Source: Rhizobium etli CFN 42 (lineage in GTDB: Bacteria > Pseudomonadota > Alphaproteobacteria > Rhizobiales > Rhizobiaceae). From it: a DNA stretch of 64,000 nucleotides. Below are positions 8,529 through 20,141 of the stretch, piece by piece. A model generated the notes under the pieces. That model saw only the letters and a program-made list of their open reading frames with translations. It did no database searches and was not told the DNA's origin. Both the position numbers and the translations under genes were made by a program. Position 1 is the stretch's first letter. Each line of letters begins with the position of its first letter. The stretch lies in NCBI RefSeq assembly GCF_000092045.1, contig NC_007761.1, positions 4,163,501 through 4,227,500 of the forward strand. Reading direction: 5' to 3'.

Positions 8529-8568
8529 CTCTGAGATATCAGAGTACGAATAATCCTTCCCAGTCCAA
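8529..8568 (-). promoter_or_regulatory. Candidate promoter with overlapping palindrome, DUF1223 gene
   Basis: On the minus strand TTGGAC (8568-8563) and TACTCT (8546-8541) are 16 bases apart. A perfect inverted repeat, CTCTGA-GATA-TCAGAG, covers 8529-8544, across the -10 and the expected start site. The position suits a repressor operator or a 5'-end hairpin. By-eye assignment only. Confidence 0.35.
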
Positions 8569-8656
8569 ACGAAAAATCACGAAGGGGTGAGACCGCAGCT
8601 CGACCGGAACGCAGCTGAAACAAATCATCGTGAGCCTCCGGCAAAGACTGTCGCCG

Positions 8657-8692
8657 CAAAGAAAAGCCGCCGGAAACTGCTCTCCGGCGGCC
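8657..8692 (-). terminator. Rho-independent terminator of acnA
   Basis: Read on the minus strand, GCCGCCGGA and TCCGGCGGC form a 9-bp stem followed by TTTTCTTT. It lies 26 bases past the acnA stop codon. Confidence 0.82.
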
Positions 8693-8716
8693 ATTATCAA
8701 TCAACTCTCTTATAAA

Positions 8717-11407
<2,691 letters not shown>

Positions 11408-11668
11408 GAGAGGCCCCGTTTCTGATAGCCAACACAGTCGTGCGAACGCCTATGCACTTAATGCACATCAGGATGCGGGTACGGCCATTTCCGCTGTCCG
11501 CACGTGGAGAGATGCTCCAAGTTCGGCGCAAGGATGAAATTCACGCCGACCGCTGGCGTGGTTGCAGGTCTTATAGATAATTTCCTAAAAACTTGCCATA
11601 CCCGTGCACAGTCAAAATCCGAGATTTTTTGAGCCCGCCCGAAGCCGCAACGAAGAAAGAACCGATAC

Positions 11669-12316
11669 ATGCATCTCACCGCCGAAAATCTGGCCGCAAG
11701 GCGCGGTGAGGATATGATTTTCATTAACATTTCCTTTTACTTGGCAGCTGGCGAGGCGCTTGTGCTGACGGGGAGAAATGGATCGGGAAAGTCCACTTTA
11801 CTGCGCGTCGTCGCCGGCCTTCTCAAGCCGGAAAAAGGCACTGTGATCTTCGGCGATAAAGAGAGCCCGGAAGGCCAGCATCCCGGCGAGGTCAGCCACT
11901 ACCTCGGCCATCGCAACGCAATGAAAAATGAACTTACGGTTGCAGAAAATCTGGACTTCTGGCGTCACTTTCTCCGAAGTACCTGCAGCTCTGCCGACCT
12001 CTCCGTCGAGGACGCCACTGAGGCCGTCGGCTTGTCGGGAATTTCCCATCTTCCCTTTGGCTATCTCTCCGCCGGCCAGCAGCGCCGATTCGCCTTCGCC
12101 AAACTGCTCGTCGCCCACCGCCCCGTCTGGATTCTCGACGAACCCACAGCCGCACTCGACGCCAGCGCCGACCGGCTGTTTGCCGGGTTGATCGAAGCGC
12201 ATCTGGCAAAAGGCGGCATCGTCCTGGCGGCGACGCATCAGCCGCTGGGCTTGAAGAATGCGCAGGAATTGAAGATGACGGGCTTTGCCGGCGTGGATCG
12301 GGGGGTGTGGGGATGA
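11669..12316 (+). CDS. ccmA: Heme exporter ATP-binding protein CcmA
   Basis: 215 aa. Walker A GRNGSGKST, the CcmA-type ABC signature LSAGQQRRFAFAKLL and Walker B VWILDEPTAALD are all present. CcmA and CcmB form the CcmABCD ABC complex that releases holo-CcmE during c-type cytochrome assembly at the periplasmic face of the inner membrane. ccmB follows, but only after 235 bases, because a composite palindromic repeat has been placed between them; in related genomes the genes are usually nearly adjacent. Transcription is divergent from acnA. Confidence 0.95.
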   Translation: MHLTAENLAARRGEDMIFINISFYLAAGEALVLTGRNGSGKSTLLRVVAGLLKPEKGTVIFGDKESPEGQHPGEVSHYLGHRNAMKNELTVAENLDFWRHFLRSTCSSADLSVEDATEAVGLSGISHLPFGYLSAGQQRRFAFAKLLVAHRPVWILDEPTAALDASADRLFAGLIEAHLAKGGIVLAATHQPLGLKNAQELKMTGFAGVDRGVWG

Positions 12317-12344
12317 TGGTCTGCGGATACTTACAGGGATCTAA

Positions 12345-12523
12345 GACCCCTCCCCAACCCCTCCCAACAAGGGGGAGGGGCTATAATGCCGTGCTGTCTC
12401 GCTCAAACCTCACCGTCACAGTCGGCCGAACGGTAACAGCCGGCGAACCCTTTGCCTTTGGCGGCCATTGCGGGCCGCGGTTTAGCCCCTCCCCCTTGTG
12501 GGGAGGGGTTGGGGCGGGGTCTT
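12345..12523. repeat. Composite palindromic repeat between ccmA and ccmB
   Basis: Two copies of a C-rich palindromic unit face each other: 12345-12382 (CCCCTCCCCAACCCCT then GGGGGAGGGGCT) and 12485-12523 (AGCCCCTCCCCC then GGGGAGGGGTTGGGG). They form terminal inverted repeats of about 38 bases around a roughly 100-base core. The same layout recurs at 14811-14963. The structure is MITE-like, with no coding capacity. It probably folds strongly in RNA within the ccm operon. Confidence 0.6.
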
Positions 12524-12551
12524 ACTTGGGCCTCGACACGGAGCGCCCCGC

Positions 12552-13211
12552 ATGACCGCCCTCTTCCTCCGCGATCTCAAACTCTCGATCCGCGCCGGCG
12601 GCGGCGCGCTGATCGGGGTGCTGTTCTTCCTGACAGTCGTCGCCGTCATCCCGTTCGGCGTCGGCCCCGATCTCAAGCTGCTCTCGCGCATCGGCCCCGC
12701 CATCGTCTGGATCGGCGCGCTGCTTTCCGCCCTTCTCGGCCTCGACCGCTTGTTCCAGGCCGAGCGCGACGACGGATCCCTCGACCTGATGCTGATGCAG
12801 GAAACGCCGCTCGTCCTCACCGTGCTGGTCAAATGCTTCGCCCATTGGACCGCCACCGGCCTGCCATTGGTCATCGCCTCGCCGCTGCTCGGCCTCTTCA
12901 TGAACATGGACGAGGCGGCGATCGGCGCGACCATGCTGACGCTTCTTGTCGGCTCGCCGGCCATCACCTTCATCGGCGCCGTCGGGGCCGCCGTTGCCGT
13001 GGCGCTCCCCCGCGGCGGCCTGCTGGTCTCGATCCTGGTCCTGCCGCTGACCATCCCGGTTCTGATCTTCGGCGTCAGCGCCATCTATGCCGCGGTGGAG
13101 GATCCCGCACCGTTCCTGCCGCCCTTTCTCATCCTTATCGCGCTCACGCTGTTCTTCGCCGTCATTGGCCCGGCTGCCGCCGCCCTTGCGCTGCGAAACA
13201 CGGCGGATTGA
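12552..13211 (+). CDS. ccmB: Heme exporter permease CcmB
   Basis: 219 aa from MTALFLRDLKLSIRAGGG, the family N-terminus. An in-frame ATG 54 bases upstream lies in the repeat element and is rejected. Six hydrophobic helices are visible between about residues 20 and 215. Conserved CcmB features include GLDRLFQAERDDGSLDLML after helix 2 and PLVLTVLVKCFAHW. It is the membrane partner of CcmA. The gene begins 28 bases after the end of the repeat element, with no strong ribosome-binding site, so the insertion may have altered its expression. ccmC follows after 47 bases. Confidence 0.95.
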   Translation: MTALFLRDLKLSIRAGGGALIGVLFFLTVVAVIPFGVGPDLKLLSRIGPAIVWIGALLSALLGLDRLFQAERDDGSLDLMLMQETPLVLTVLVKCFAHWTATGLPLVIASPLLGLFMNMDEAAIGATMLTLLVGSPAITFIGAVGAAVAVALPRGGLLVSILVLPLTIPVLIFGVSAIYAAVEDPAPFLPPFLILIALTLFFAVIGPAAAALALRNTAD

Positions 13212-13258
13212 TTGGCATTCGATTGCGGGAAAAGCCGGATCAAGATAAGGAAGCGGTC

Positions 13259-14020
13259 ATGAGCGAACCGAGCCTTGCCATCAGTAAATTCAGCGATCTC
13301 GCCAACCCGACGCGGTTTCTGGCGCTGGCGGCGCGCGTTATTCCGTGGCTGGCCAGCATCACCGCCCTCTGTTTCGCGGTCGGCCTCTATCTCAGCTTTT
13401 CCACCGAAGGCGACTACCAGCAGGGCGAGACCGTGCGCATCATGTATGTCCATGTGCCCGCGGCCTGGCTTTCGATGATGTGCTACACGATCATGAGCAT
13501 CTCGGCGATCGGCACGCTGGTCTGGCGCCATCCGCTGGCCGACGTCTCCGCCAAGGCCGCAGCCCCGCTCGGCGCCGCCTTCACCTTGCTCGCGCTGGTC
13601 ACCGGTTCGCTCTGGGGCAAGCCGATGTGGGGTACCTGGTGGGTGTGGGACGCGCGCCTGACCTCGGTCTTCGTGCTCTTTCTGATGTATCTCGGCCTGC
13701 TTGCGCTGAGCCGCGCCATCGGCGATCCGTCGAGAGCGGCGCGAGTCTCGGCCGTGCTCATCCTCGTCGGCTTCGTCAACATTCCGATAATCAAGTTCTC
13801 GGTCGAATGGTGGAACACGCTGCACCAGTCGGCCAGCGTGCTCAGGATAGGCGGTCCGGCGATCGACCCGGAATTCCTGCGCCCGCTGCTCGTCATGGCA
13901 ATCGCCTTCACCCTCCTCTTCTTTACCCTGCACATCATGGCGATGAGGAACGAGATCTGGCGCCGCCGCATCGCCGCACAGCGCCGCATTGCCGCCCGGA
14001 TGGCGAGCCGGGAGGAGTAG
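13259..14020 (+). CDS. ccmC: Heme handling protein CcmC
   Basis: 253 aa with six transmembrane helices. The periplasmic tryptophan-rich WWD motif is clear as WGKPMWGTWWVWDARLTS (about residues 118-136), and flanking histidines are present in MYVHVPAAWLS and WWNTLHQSAS. CcmC binds heme and passes it to CcmE. The ATG at 13259 has AAGGAAG just upstream and opens MSEPSLAISKF. A long 5' in-frame extension runs through ccmB in another frame and is not used. ccmD starts three bases after its stop. Confidence 0.95.
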   Translation: MSEPSLAISKFSDLANPTRFLALAARVIPWLASITALCFAVGLYLSFSTEGDYQQGETVRIMYVHVPAAWLSMMCYTIMSISAIGTLVWRHPLADVSAKAAAPLGAAFTLLALVTGSLWGKPMWGTWWVWDARLTSVFVLFLMYLGLLALSRAIGDPSRAARVSAVLILVGFVNIPIIKFSVEWWNTLHQSASVLRIGGPAIDPEFLRPLLVMAIAFTLLFFTLHIMAMRNEIWRRRIAAQRRIAARMASREE

Positions 14021-14023
14021 ATC

Positions 14024-14191
14024 ATGACGCATGCCTTCTACGTCTACGCCTCCTACGGCTTTGCGGCGCTCGTGACTATCGCGGTCACGCTCTGGACCTG
14101 GGCCGACGGCCGGGCGCGCCGGCGTGAACTCGCAGCCCTCGAAGCCGCCGGCATTCGCCGCCGCTCGGCGCCCGCGAGGGACGGCGAATGA
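14024..14191 (+). CDS. ccmD: Heme exporter small subunit CcmD
   Basis: 55 aa, a typical CcmD size. One N-terminal membrane helix ([20 protein letters not shown], continuing to about residue 27) is followed by an arginine-rich cytoplasmic tail ending ARDGE. GGAGGAG, overlapping the end of ccmC, provides the ribosome-binding site. The stop overlaps the ccmG start by four bases (ATGA). CcmD stabilises the CcmABC complex and is needed to release holo-CcmE. It is short and easily missed, but position, size and topology all fit. Confidence 0.87.
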   Translation: MTHAFYVYASYGFAALVTIAVTLWTWADGRARRRELAALEAAGIRRRSAPARDGE

Positions 14192-14796
14192 GCGGAACAC
14201 CCGAAAGCAACCCCGGCAAGCCGGGCGGACTTAGCCGCTACGCCCTGGCGCTTCTGCCGCTAATCGTCTTCGGCGCCATTGCCGCGACGGCCGCAAAGAT
14301 GCTCTACGACCAGGATTTCCATGGCAAAAACATCGCCGAAATCCCGTCGGCCCTGATCGGTACCAAGGCGCCTGCACTGAACCTTCCGCCGCTCGACGGC
14401 GCGAACCTGCCGGCGCTGACCGATGCGGCGATCAAGGGCAAGCTGACCCTCGTCAATGTCTTCGCCTCCTGGTGCATCCCCTGCCGCGACGAACACCCGA
14501 TCTTGAAGGAACTGGCGAAGGACGGTCGGCTCAACATCGTCGCCATCAACTACAAGGACAAGAACGACAACGCCCTGCGCTTCCTCGGCGAACTCGGAAA
14601 TCCCTATCGGGCGATCGGCGTCGATCCGAACGGCAAGGCGGCGATCGATTGGGGCGTCTACGGCATACCGGAAAGCTACCTGGTCGCAACCGACGGCACG
14701 ATCCTCTACAAACGCGTCGGCCCCTTCGACGATATCAGCCTGAAGGAAGGGCTGTTTCCGGCAATCGAAAAGGCGCTGGCGAAGCCGGCTTCGTAA
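14188..14796 (+). CDS. ccmG: Thiol:disulfide interchange protein CcmG/DsbE
   Basis: 202 aa. A single N-terminal membrane anchor (about residues 15-35) leads into a periplasmic thioredoxin fold. The active site WCIPC is in [13 protein letters not shown] near residue 96, and the cis-proline region is seen as GIPESYLV. CcmG reduces apocytochrome c cysteines before heme attachment. It is translationally coupled to ccmD by a four-base overlap. The later genes ccmE, ccmF and ccmH are not adjacent; in rhizobia they sit in a separate cycHJKL cluster. Confidence 0.93.
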   Translation: MSGTPESNPGKPGGLSRYALALLPLIVFGAIAATAAKMLYDQDFHGKNIAEIPSALIGTKAPALNLPPLDGANLPALTDAAIKGKLTLVNVFASWCIPCRDEHPILKELAKDGRLNIVAINYKDKNDNALRFLGELGNPYRAIGVDPNGKAAIDWGVYGIPESYLVATDGTILYKRVGPFDDISLKEGLFPAIEKALAKPAS

Positions 14797-14810
14797 ATTT
14801 CATCTCGGTT

Positions 14811-14963
14811 AAGGCCCCTCCCCAACCCCTCTCCACAAGGGGGAGGGGCTTGAATACCGCTCCCACTTAATTTCCATCTCAACTTTTCATCCGCAGAAAG
14901 GCAGCTGGTGGCCGCAGTCGGCGCAACTCGTTAGTCCCTCCCCCCTGTGGGGAGGGGTTCGGG
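14811..14963. repeat. Composite palindromic repeat downstream of ccmG
   Basis: A second copy of the ccmA-ccmB element. The left unit is 14811-14851 (CCCCTCCCCAACCCCT then GGGGGAGGGGCTT) and the inverted right unit is 14933-14963 (TCCCTCCCCCC then GGGGAGGGGTTCGGG). About 80 bases lie between them. The right end abuts the stop codon of the DUF2585 gene. With the first copy it brackets ccmBCDG. It may also act as a bidirectional terminator between convergent genes. Confidence 0.6.
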
Positions 14964-15551
14964 CTATAGCCCACCCTGCCAGACCTTGATCGCCTCCACC
15001 GGCCAGATCAACATCAGCACGTTCAGTGTCAGATTATCGCGGATCACATAGCCGGTGAAAATCTCGAAGAAGATGGCGATCACGACCGTCAGCGCCACCG
15101 GCGCCCGCGCTGCAAAGAAGAAGCCGAGGCACATGAAGACGGTGTCCATCGCCGAATTCAGGATGCTGTCGCCGTAATAATCGAGCGCCATCGTCGCCGT
15201 GCGGTAGCGGTCGATGATTAGGGGCGAATTCTCCAGCAGCTCCCAGCCGGATTCGATCATCAGCGCCAAGAGCAGCCGTGCCGCCAGCGGCTTGCGGCGC
15301 AGGATGAGATATCCAAGCCCGTAAAAAAGGAAGCCGTGAATGATATGCGACGGCGTATACCAGTCGGAAAGATGCTGCGAATTGCCGCTGGTATTGACCC
15401 CGCCTTCCCATAGCTTGACGTAACCGCAGGCGCAGATCGGCACGCGGCCCATCAGATATTCGGCGATGATCTGGGCGACCAGGACCGCAAGACACGCGAC
15501 GAACCAGAAGGCCTGATGCCTGACCCGATATTCGACGTCTGCAGCGCTCAC
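14964..15551 (-). CDS. DUF2585 family membrane protein
   Basis: 195 aa from a GTG start that overlaps the yciB stop (GTGA), so the two are translationally coupled. Hydrophobic helices are visible around residues 10-30, 65-85, 140-160 and 165-185. The conserved polar core contains [30 protein letters not shown] and [18 protein letters not shown], which define DUF2585 in rhizobia. No enzymatic function is established. Longer upstream starts exist in this frame but would lie wholly inside yciB, so they are rejected. Confidence 0.85.
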   Translation of the reverse strand: MSAADVEYRVRHQAFWFVACLAVLVAQIIAEYLMGRVPICACGYVKLWEGGVNTSGNSQHLSDWYTPSHIIHGFLFYGLGYLILRRKPLAARLLLALMIESGWELLENSPLIIDRYRTATMALDYYGDSILNSAMDTVFMCLGFFFAARAPVALTVVIAIFFEIFTGYVIRDNLTLNVLMLIWPVEAIKVWQGGL

Positions 15552-16192
15552 TTTTCGCCGTCCATTTCGGGATTGAGGCTGTGTTTCAGCACCAGCGGCA
15601 TCTGCGCCAACGTGAAGATGATGGTGATCGGCATCGTGCCCCAGACCTTGAATGCGACCCAGGTATCGTCGGAAAAATTGCGCCAGACGACTTCGTTCAG
15701 CACAGCGAGGAACAGAAAGAAGACGCCCCAACGAATGGTGAGTTTGCGCCAGCCTTCGGCATCGAGCTGGAAGGCGGCGTTGAAGACATAGCCGAGCAGC
15801 GACCGGCCGAAGGCGAGGCCGCCGAGCAGCGCCACCCCGAAGAGCGTGTTGACGATAGTCGGCTTCATCTTGATGAAGGTCTCGTTCTGAAGCCAGATCG
15901 ACAGAGAGCCGAAGATGACCACGACGATGCCGGACACGAAAGGCATGATCGGCAGATGACCTAGCACGATCTTCGAAACCACAAGCGAAATCACCGTCGC
16001 CGCCATGAAAAGCCCGGTCGCTACGAACAGCGGCCCGCCCAGTTCGGAAAGGGCGGGAAATTTTTCCACCAGCCATTGGCCACGCAGATTGGCGAAGAAG
16101 AAGATCAACAGCGGCCCGAGTTCCAGCGCCAGTTTCAGCATCGGATGATGGCGGTCGGCCGCGCTCGGCGTGATATCGCTTTCGGTGGTCAT
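15548..16192 (-). CDS. yciB: Inner membrane septation protein A homolog
   Basis: 214 aa with about six hydrophobic helices. The N-terminal family motif is [20 protein letters not shown], and other conserved parts are [21 protein letters not shown] and [20 protein letters not shown]. In Shigella and E. coli YciB (IspA, septation protein A) affects septation and envelope synthesis; its molecular activity is not clear. It lies 78 bases downstream of ftsY on the same strand and is coupled to the DUF2585 gene. This is a common alphaproteobacterial order: dapF, mtaB, ftsY, yciB. Confidence 0.9.
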   Translation of the reverse strand: MTTESDITPSAADRHHPMLKLALELGPLLIFFFANLRGQWLVEKFPALSELGGPLFVATGLFMAATVISLVVSKIVLGHLPIMPFVSGIVVVIFGSLSIWLQNETFIKMKPTIVNTLFGVALLGGLAFGRSLLGYVFNAAFQLDAEGWRKLTIRWGVFFLFLAVLNEVVWRNFSDDTWVAFKVWGTMPITIIFTLAQMPLVLKHSLNPEMDGEK

Positions 16193-16270
16193 GCGTTCTT
16201 CGAACCTGCTATTCCTGAAAACCTGATTCCCGACCGTCCCTTGCAGGCTTTCGGCGGCATATCTGTGGCA

Positions 16271-17839
16271 TCATTGGGGAAGCCCGGCAATGGCACGGGC
16301 AAAATCCTCGGCCTCGAAGGGCTCCAGATCGTCCACGGCCTCGCCGACACCGATGAAATAGACCGGCAGCTTGTGCTTGGCGGAGATCGCGACGAGAATG
16401 CCGCCACGCGCCGTGCCGTCGAGCTTGGTCATGATCAGCCCGTTGACGCCGGCGACATTGCGGAAGATCTCGACCTGGCTCAGGGCATTCTGGCCCGTCG
16501 TGGCGTCGAGCGTCTGCAGCACGGTGTGCGGCGCATCGGGATCGAGCCTACCGAGCACGCGCACGATCTTCTCGAGCTCCGCCATCAACTCGGCCTTGTT
16601 CTGCAGACGGCCGGCGGTATCGACGATCAGCACGTCGCATTTTTTCGCTTTCGCCTGTTCGAAGGCATCATAGGCAAGGCCGGCAGCATCGGCGCCAAGC
16701 TTGGTGCCGACGAATTCCGAGTTCGTCCGCTCGGCCCAGATCTTCAGCTGCTCGATCGCTGCCGCGCGGAAGGTATCGCCGGCCGCCAGCATCACCTTCA
16801 GCCCGGCACCGGAAAGCTTCGCCGCCAGCTTGCCGATCGTCGTCGTCTTGCCGGTGCCGTTGACGCCGACAACGAGGATGACATGCGGCTTGTGCGAGAG
16901 GTCGAGCTGCAGCGGCTTGGCGACCGGCTTCAGGACTTTGGCGATTTCGGACGCCATGATGCGGCTGACATCCTCGCCGGTAACGTCCTTGCCGTAGCGC
17001 TCGGAGGCGAGTGTGTCGGTGACGCGCAGCGCCGTCTCGACGCCGAGATCGGCCTGGATCAACAGGTCTTCGAGATCCTGCAGCGTTTCGTCGTCGAGCT
17101 TGCGCTTGGTGAAGAGAGCGGTGATCTGGTTGGTGAGCTGCGAGGAGGTGCGCGCAAGCCCATTGCGCAGCCGCTGGAACCAGCTGAGTTTCGGCTGCGG
17201 GGCAATGGGTTGCGGTTCGATGATTGCCGGGCCAGTGGCAAAACCTTTGGGGAGGATGGGAGATTCCGGCTTTGGCTGTTCCGCCGCAGGTTCGGAGGAG
17301 ATACCGTCCTCTGCCCTGCCGGGCAGCTCCCCCAAAGGGGGAGAGATCGGCTGAATGGAGATGTCTTGTTTCACATCCATCTCAGCAGGAATTTCTTCCG
17401 AGAGCGCTTCTGTTACCTCAACGGTCTCTTCGATCGAAACTGGCGCGTCGGCCTGCGAACGATCTACCCGCTGGTGGGGAAGATGTCCCGAAGGGACAGA
17501 GAGGGTTTCTTCCACCTCGCTCTCTGCAGTTGCCGGCGTTTCTGCTTCAGCCTCGGCTTCCAGCAGTGAAAGCGGCACCAAGCCGAAATCGCTCATCTGA
17601 TCTGCGGGAGGCAAAGGCAAGGCCTCATCAGGGAGGTCCGATTCCTCGGCCCCACCCTCGCCGACATCCGCTGCCGGTCCGCCGGCCGTATCCATTTCCT
17701 GGGGAAGAACGGGATCGTCCACGATCGGCAGATCTTCGTCGCGCGAGCGCGGCTCGAGCTCTCTTTCAACGGCATCAGGCACGGGTTCTTCAGCCGGCTT
17801 GCCGAAGGTGAAGACCTTTTTGATGAAACTGAGCGCCAT
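16271..17839 (-). CDS. ftsY: Signal recognition particle receptor FtsY
   Basis: 522 aa. Residues 1 to about 215 are an acidic, low-complexity membrane-targeting region, and the rest is the NG domain. GTPase motifs: G1 GVNGTGKTTT (about 322-332), DTFRAAAIEQL, DTAGRLQNKAEL and TKLDGTARGG. FtsY docks the Ffh-ribosome complex at the Sec translocon. Its partner ffh is 2.9 kb away. An oddity: two stretches of the acidic region (about residues 110-126 and 162-178) are encoded by sequence resembling palindromic repeats, giving unusual His/Gly/Pro-containing peptides among acidic ones. Start and length agree with rhizobial FtsY. Confidence 0.96.
   Translation of the reverse strand: MALSFIKKVFTFGKPAEEPVPDAVERELEPRSRDEDLPIVDDPVLPQEMDTAGGPAADVGEGGAEESDLPDEALPLPPADQMSDFGLVPLSLLEAEAEAETPATAESEVEETLSVPSGHLPHQRVDRSQADAPVSIEETVEVTEALSEEIPAEMDVKQDISIQPISPPLGELPGRAEDGISSEPAAEQPKPESPILPKGFATGPAIIEPQPIAPQPKLSWFQRLRNGLARTSSQLTNQITALFTKRKLDDETLQDLEDLLIQADLGVETALRVTDTLASERYGKDVTGEDVSRIMASEIAKVLKPVAKPLQLDLSHKPHVILVVGVNGTGKTTTIGKLAAKLSGAGLKVMLAAGDTFRAAAIEQLKIWAERTNSEFVGTKLGADAAGLAYDAFEQAKAKKCDVLIVDTAGRLQNKAELMAELEKIVRVLGRLDPDAPHTVLQTLDATTGQNALSQVEIFRNVAGVNGLIMTKLDGTARGGILVAISAKHKLPVYFIGVGEAVDDLEPFEAEDFARAIAGLPQ
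17306..17352. repeat. Palindromic repeat copy inside ftsY
   Basis: The plus strand holds two adjacent hairpins, CTGCCC-tg-CCGGGCAG type then CTCCCCC-aaa-GGGGGAG, ending in GATCGG. It falls in the ftsY acidic region and is translated on the minus strand as ISPPLGELPGRAEDG. From memory the layout matches a palindromic unit common in Rhizobium intergenic DNA. Confidence 0.5.
17460..17508. repeat. Second palindromic repeat copy inside ftsY, inverted
   Basis: Begins CGATCTACCCGCTGGTGGGG and continues with GTCCC-gaa-GGGAC and AGAGAGGG. It is the same two-hairpin layout as 17306-17352 in the opposite orientation and more decayed. The minus strand is translated as SVPSGHLPHQRVDR within the FtsY acidic domain. 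Confidence 0.45.
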
Positions 17840-17855
17840 GGGGATTCCGTGAAAG

Positions 17856-19127
17856 TCAGGCCGCTGCGGCCGTCAATTGCATGTCGAGATGCTTGCCATT
17901 GTGGCCGGTGATCGTCACCGGCACAAGTTCGCCGGGACGAAGGTCGGCGGCCGCGACCAGCGTGAAGTTTTCCGTATGCGCCAGGCCGTTGTTTTCGACA
18001 AGCAGCCACTGCCGGGTTCCGACCATGCCATCGAGATGGGATTGATGCAGCCTATGTCCAGTGTCGCGGAGCCGCGCGGCTCGATCCTTGACGAGCGACC
18101 GGTCGAGCTGCGGCATGCGGGCGGCCGGCGTGCCGGGACGCGGGCTGTAGGGGAAAACGTGCAGATGCGCGATACCGGCCTCTTCGGCTAGCCGCACGGC
18201 ATTGGCGAACATCTCTTCGGTTTCGGTGGGGAAGCCGGCGATCATATCGGCGCCGAAGCTCATCTCCGGGCGAAGACGGCGTACGTCCTCAATGAAACGC
18301 AGCGCATCGGCGCGCGAATGCCGGCGCTTCATCCGCTTGAGGATCATGTCGTCGCCATGCTGCAGCGACAGATGCAGATGCGGCATGAAGCGCGGTTCTT
18401 CGGCGATGAGATCCATCAGATGGGCGTCGGCCTCGATGCTGTCGATCGAGGAAAGCCTGAGGCGGCGGATATCCGGAATCTGCTTCAAGAGCGTCTTGGC
18501 GAGAAGCCCGAGGGTCGGGGTTCCCGGCAGATCGCTGCCATAGCTGGTGGCGTCGACCCCGGTCAGGACGATCTCGCGGTAACCGCTGTCGGCGAGCCTG
18601 CGGGCCTGGTCGACGACGGCTCCCATCGGCACGGAGCGGGAATTGCCGCGACCGTAGGGGATGATGCAGAAGGTGCAGCGATGGTCGCACCCACTCTGCA
18701 CCTGAATGAAGGCGCGCACATGGCCATCGATATGCCTGATCATCTGCGGCGCCGTCGTCTTCACGCTCATGATATCGTTGACCCGCAGCTTCTCTTCGGC
18801 CGAAACCCCAAAATCAGGCAGGCTGCGATAGGAGGCGCTCGAAAGCTTCTCCTCGTTGCCAAGCACGGCGTCGACCTCTGCCATGGCGGCGAAGGTCTCT
18901 TTCTCAGTCTGCGCGGCGCAACCGGTAACGATGATGCGGGCATGCGGATTGTCGCGCCGCGCCCGGCGGATCGCCTGGCGGGCCTGACGCACGGCCTCAC
19001 CGGTCACCGCACAGGTATTGACCAGGACGGCATTGTTGAGCCCGGCCTTCTCGGCCTGCGCCTTCATCACTTCGGATTCATATGTGTTGAGGCGGCAGCC
19101 GAAGGTAATGACCTCGATGCCGCTCAC
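17856..19127 (-). CDS. mtaB: tRNA N6-threonylcarbamoyladenosine methylthiotransferase MtaB
   Basis: 423 aa radical-SAM enzyme of the MiaB/MtaB family. The N-terminal MTTase domain has Cys11 in [11 protein letters not shown] plus the further cluster cysteines NTCAV and TGCAAQ. The radical-SAM motif CDHRCTFC is in [18 protein letters not shown], and a C-terminal TRAM-like domain ends near the stop. The TFGCRLN start and the spacing mark it as MtaB, which makes ms2t6A in tRNA, rather than MiaB. It overlaps dapF by four bases upstream and sits 16 bases before ftsY, so dapF-mtaB-ftsY is probably one operon. Confidence 0.93.
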   Translation of the reverse strand: MSGIEVITFGCRLNTYESEVMKAQAEKAGLNNAVLVNTCAVTGEAVRQARQAIRRARRDNPHARIIVTGCAAQTEKETFAAMAEVDAVLGNEEKLSSASYRSLPDFGVSAEEKLRVNDIMSVKTTAPQMIRHIDGHVRAFIQVQSGCDHRCTFCIIPYGRGNSRSVPMGAVVDQARRLADSGYREIVLTGVDATSYGSDLPGTPTLGLLAKTLLKQIPDIRRLRLSSIDSIEADAHLMDLIAEEPRFMPHLHLSLQHGDDMILKRMKRRHSRADALRFIEDVRRLRPEMSFGADMIAGFPTETEEMFANAVRLAEEAGIAHLHVFPYSPRPGTPAARMPQLDRSLVKDRAARLRDTGHRLHQSHLDGMVGTRQWLLVENNGLAHTENFTLVAAADLRPGELVPVTITGHNGKHLDMQLTAAAA

Positions 19128-20029
19128 TGCGCCTCGACCTCTCGGGCATCATCTCGCGACCAGCAACCGGTCGCAGGATCGAGCCTGCCCGACCACTCCC
19201 ATTCGGCCGGGCCGGTCATGATGACGTGGTCGTCGCGCTCGCGCCACTCGATCGAAAGCATGGCCGGCGGCTTGGCGCTTGCCACATTGATCTTTACCTT
19301 GCGGCCGGTGCGGCCGGTGCGCGCGGCGCTGACGGCGGCAGAACAGGCGGCCGAACCGCAGGCAAGCGTCAGGCCGGCGCCGCGCTCCCAAGTGCGCGTT
19401 GTCATCGTTGTCGGCGAGGTCACCTGCGCCAGCGTGATATTGGCGCGCTCGGGAAACATCGGATGGTTTTCCAGCAGCGGCCCGAAGCGGGCGAGATCAT
19501 AGGACATCACGTCCTTGTCCACCCAGAAGATCGCATGCGGATTGCCCATCGACATGGCCGACGGCGAATGCAGCAGCGGATTGTCGATCGGGCCGATCTG
19601 CAGCTCGATGCGGCTGGTGTCATGGAATTCTTCCGCGAGCGGGATTCTGTCCCAATCGAAGACCGGCTTGCCCATATCGACGGAGATCGTCCCGTCCTCG
19701 TGCTCGATGGCATTGAGGATCCCGGCGACCGTCTGGAAGGTGAAGGCCTTTCGCCCGGTCTCGGCGGCGAGCGCCTGCACGACGCAGCGCGTACCGTTGC
19801 CGCAGGCCTGCGCCTTCGAGCCGTCGGAATTCAAAATGTCGATGAAAGCATCGGTGCCGTCCGCCTTCGGATCATGGATCGCCATGATCTGGTCGAACTC
19901 CGTCTGCGGATCGGCATTGAGCGCGACCGCCGCCGCCGGCGTCACCTTGTCGGACCGACCGCGCATGTCGACGACCAGGATCTTGTTGCCAAGCCCGTTC
20001 ATCCTCGCGAATTCGACCGTTGCGCTCAT
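19124..20029 (-). CDS. dapF: Diaminopimelate epimerase
   Basis: 301 aa from [15 protein letters not shown], the family N-terminus; longer in-frame starts have unrelated composition. The two catalytic cysteines are Cys76 in [10 protein letters not shown] and Cys224 in LACGSAACS. It converts LL- to meso-diaminopimelate for lysine and peptidoglycan synthesis in the cytoplasm. It overlaps mtaB by four bases. About 20 bases upstream an inverted repeat (20048-20069) may mark its control region. Length is slightly above the E. coli enzyme, as usual in rhizobia. Confidence 0.95.
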   Translation of the reverse strand: MSATVEFARMNGLGNKILVVDMRGRSDKVTPAAAVALNADPQTEFDQIMAIHDPKADGTDAFIDILNSDGSKAQACGNGTRCVVQALAAETGRKAFTFQTVAGILNAIEHEDGTISVDMGKPVFDWDRIPLAEEFHDTSRIELQIGPIDNPLLHSPSAMSMGNPHAIFWVDKDVMSYDLARFGPLLENHPMFPERANITLAQVTSPTTMTTRTWERGAGLTLACGSAACSAAVSAARTGRTGRKVKINVASAKPPAMLSIEWRERDDHVIMTGPAEWEWSGRLDPATGCWSRDDAREVEAQ

Positions 20030-20047
20030 GATATCATTCCGTCCGTC

Positions 20048-20069
20048 TTTCCGCTGTATATGGCGGAAA
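20048..20069 (-). promoter_or_regulatory. Inverted repeat just upstream of dapF
   Basis: TTTCCGC and GCGGAAA form perfect 7-base arms around the 8-base centre TGTATATG, 18 to 40 bases before the dapF ATG. The centre resembles a -10 element on the minus strand, so this could be an operator over a promoter or a 5'-UTR hairpin. Confidence 0.3.
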
Positions 20070-20141
20070 CGCGAGGGAATTACCAGTGGGTGAGTGCCAT
20101 GCGCGCGTTGCAGCCGACCGAGGTTGCGGGCCGTCCGGCTT

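Noticed and set aside
11452..11466. ATGCAC-TTA-ATGCAC upstream of acnA as an iron-response (Irr/RirA) site
   Set aside because: It is a direct repeat and does not match the ICE or IRO box patterns I know; noted in the acnA entry only.
12307..12555. 82-codon frame between ccmA and ccmB
   Set aside because: Made almost wholly of the palindromic repeat element; proline-rich repeat translation.
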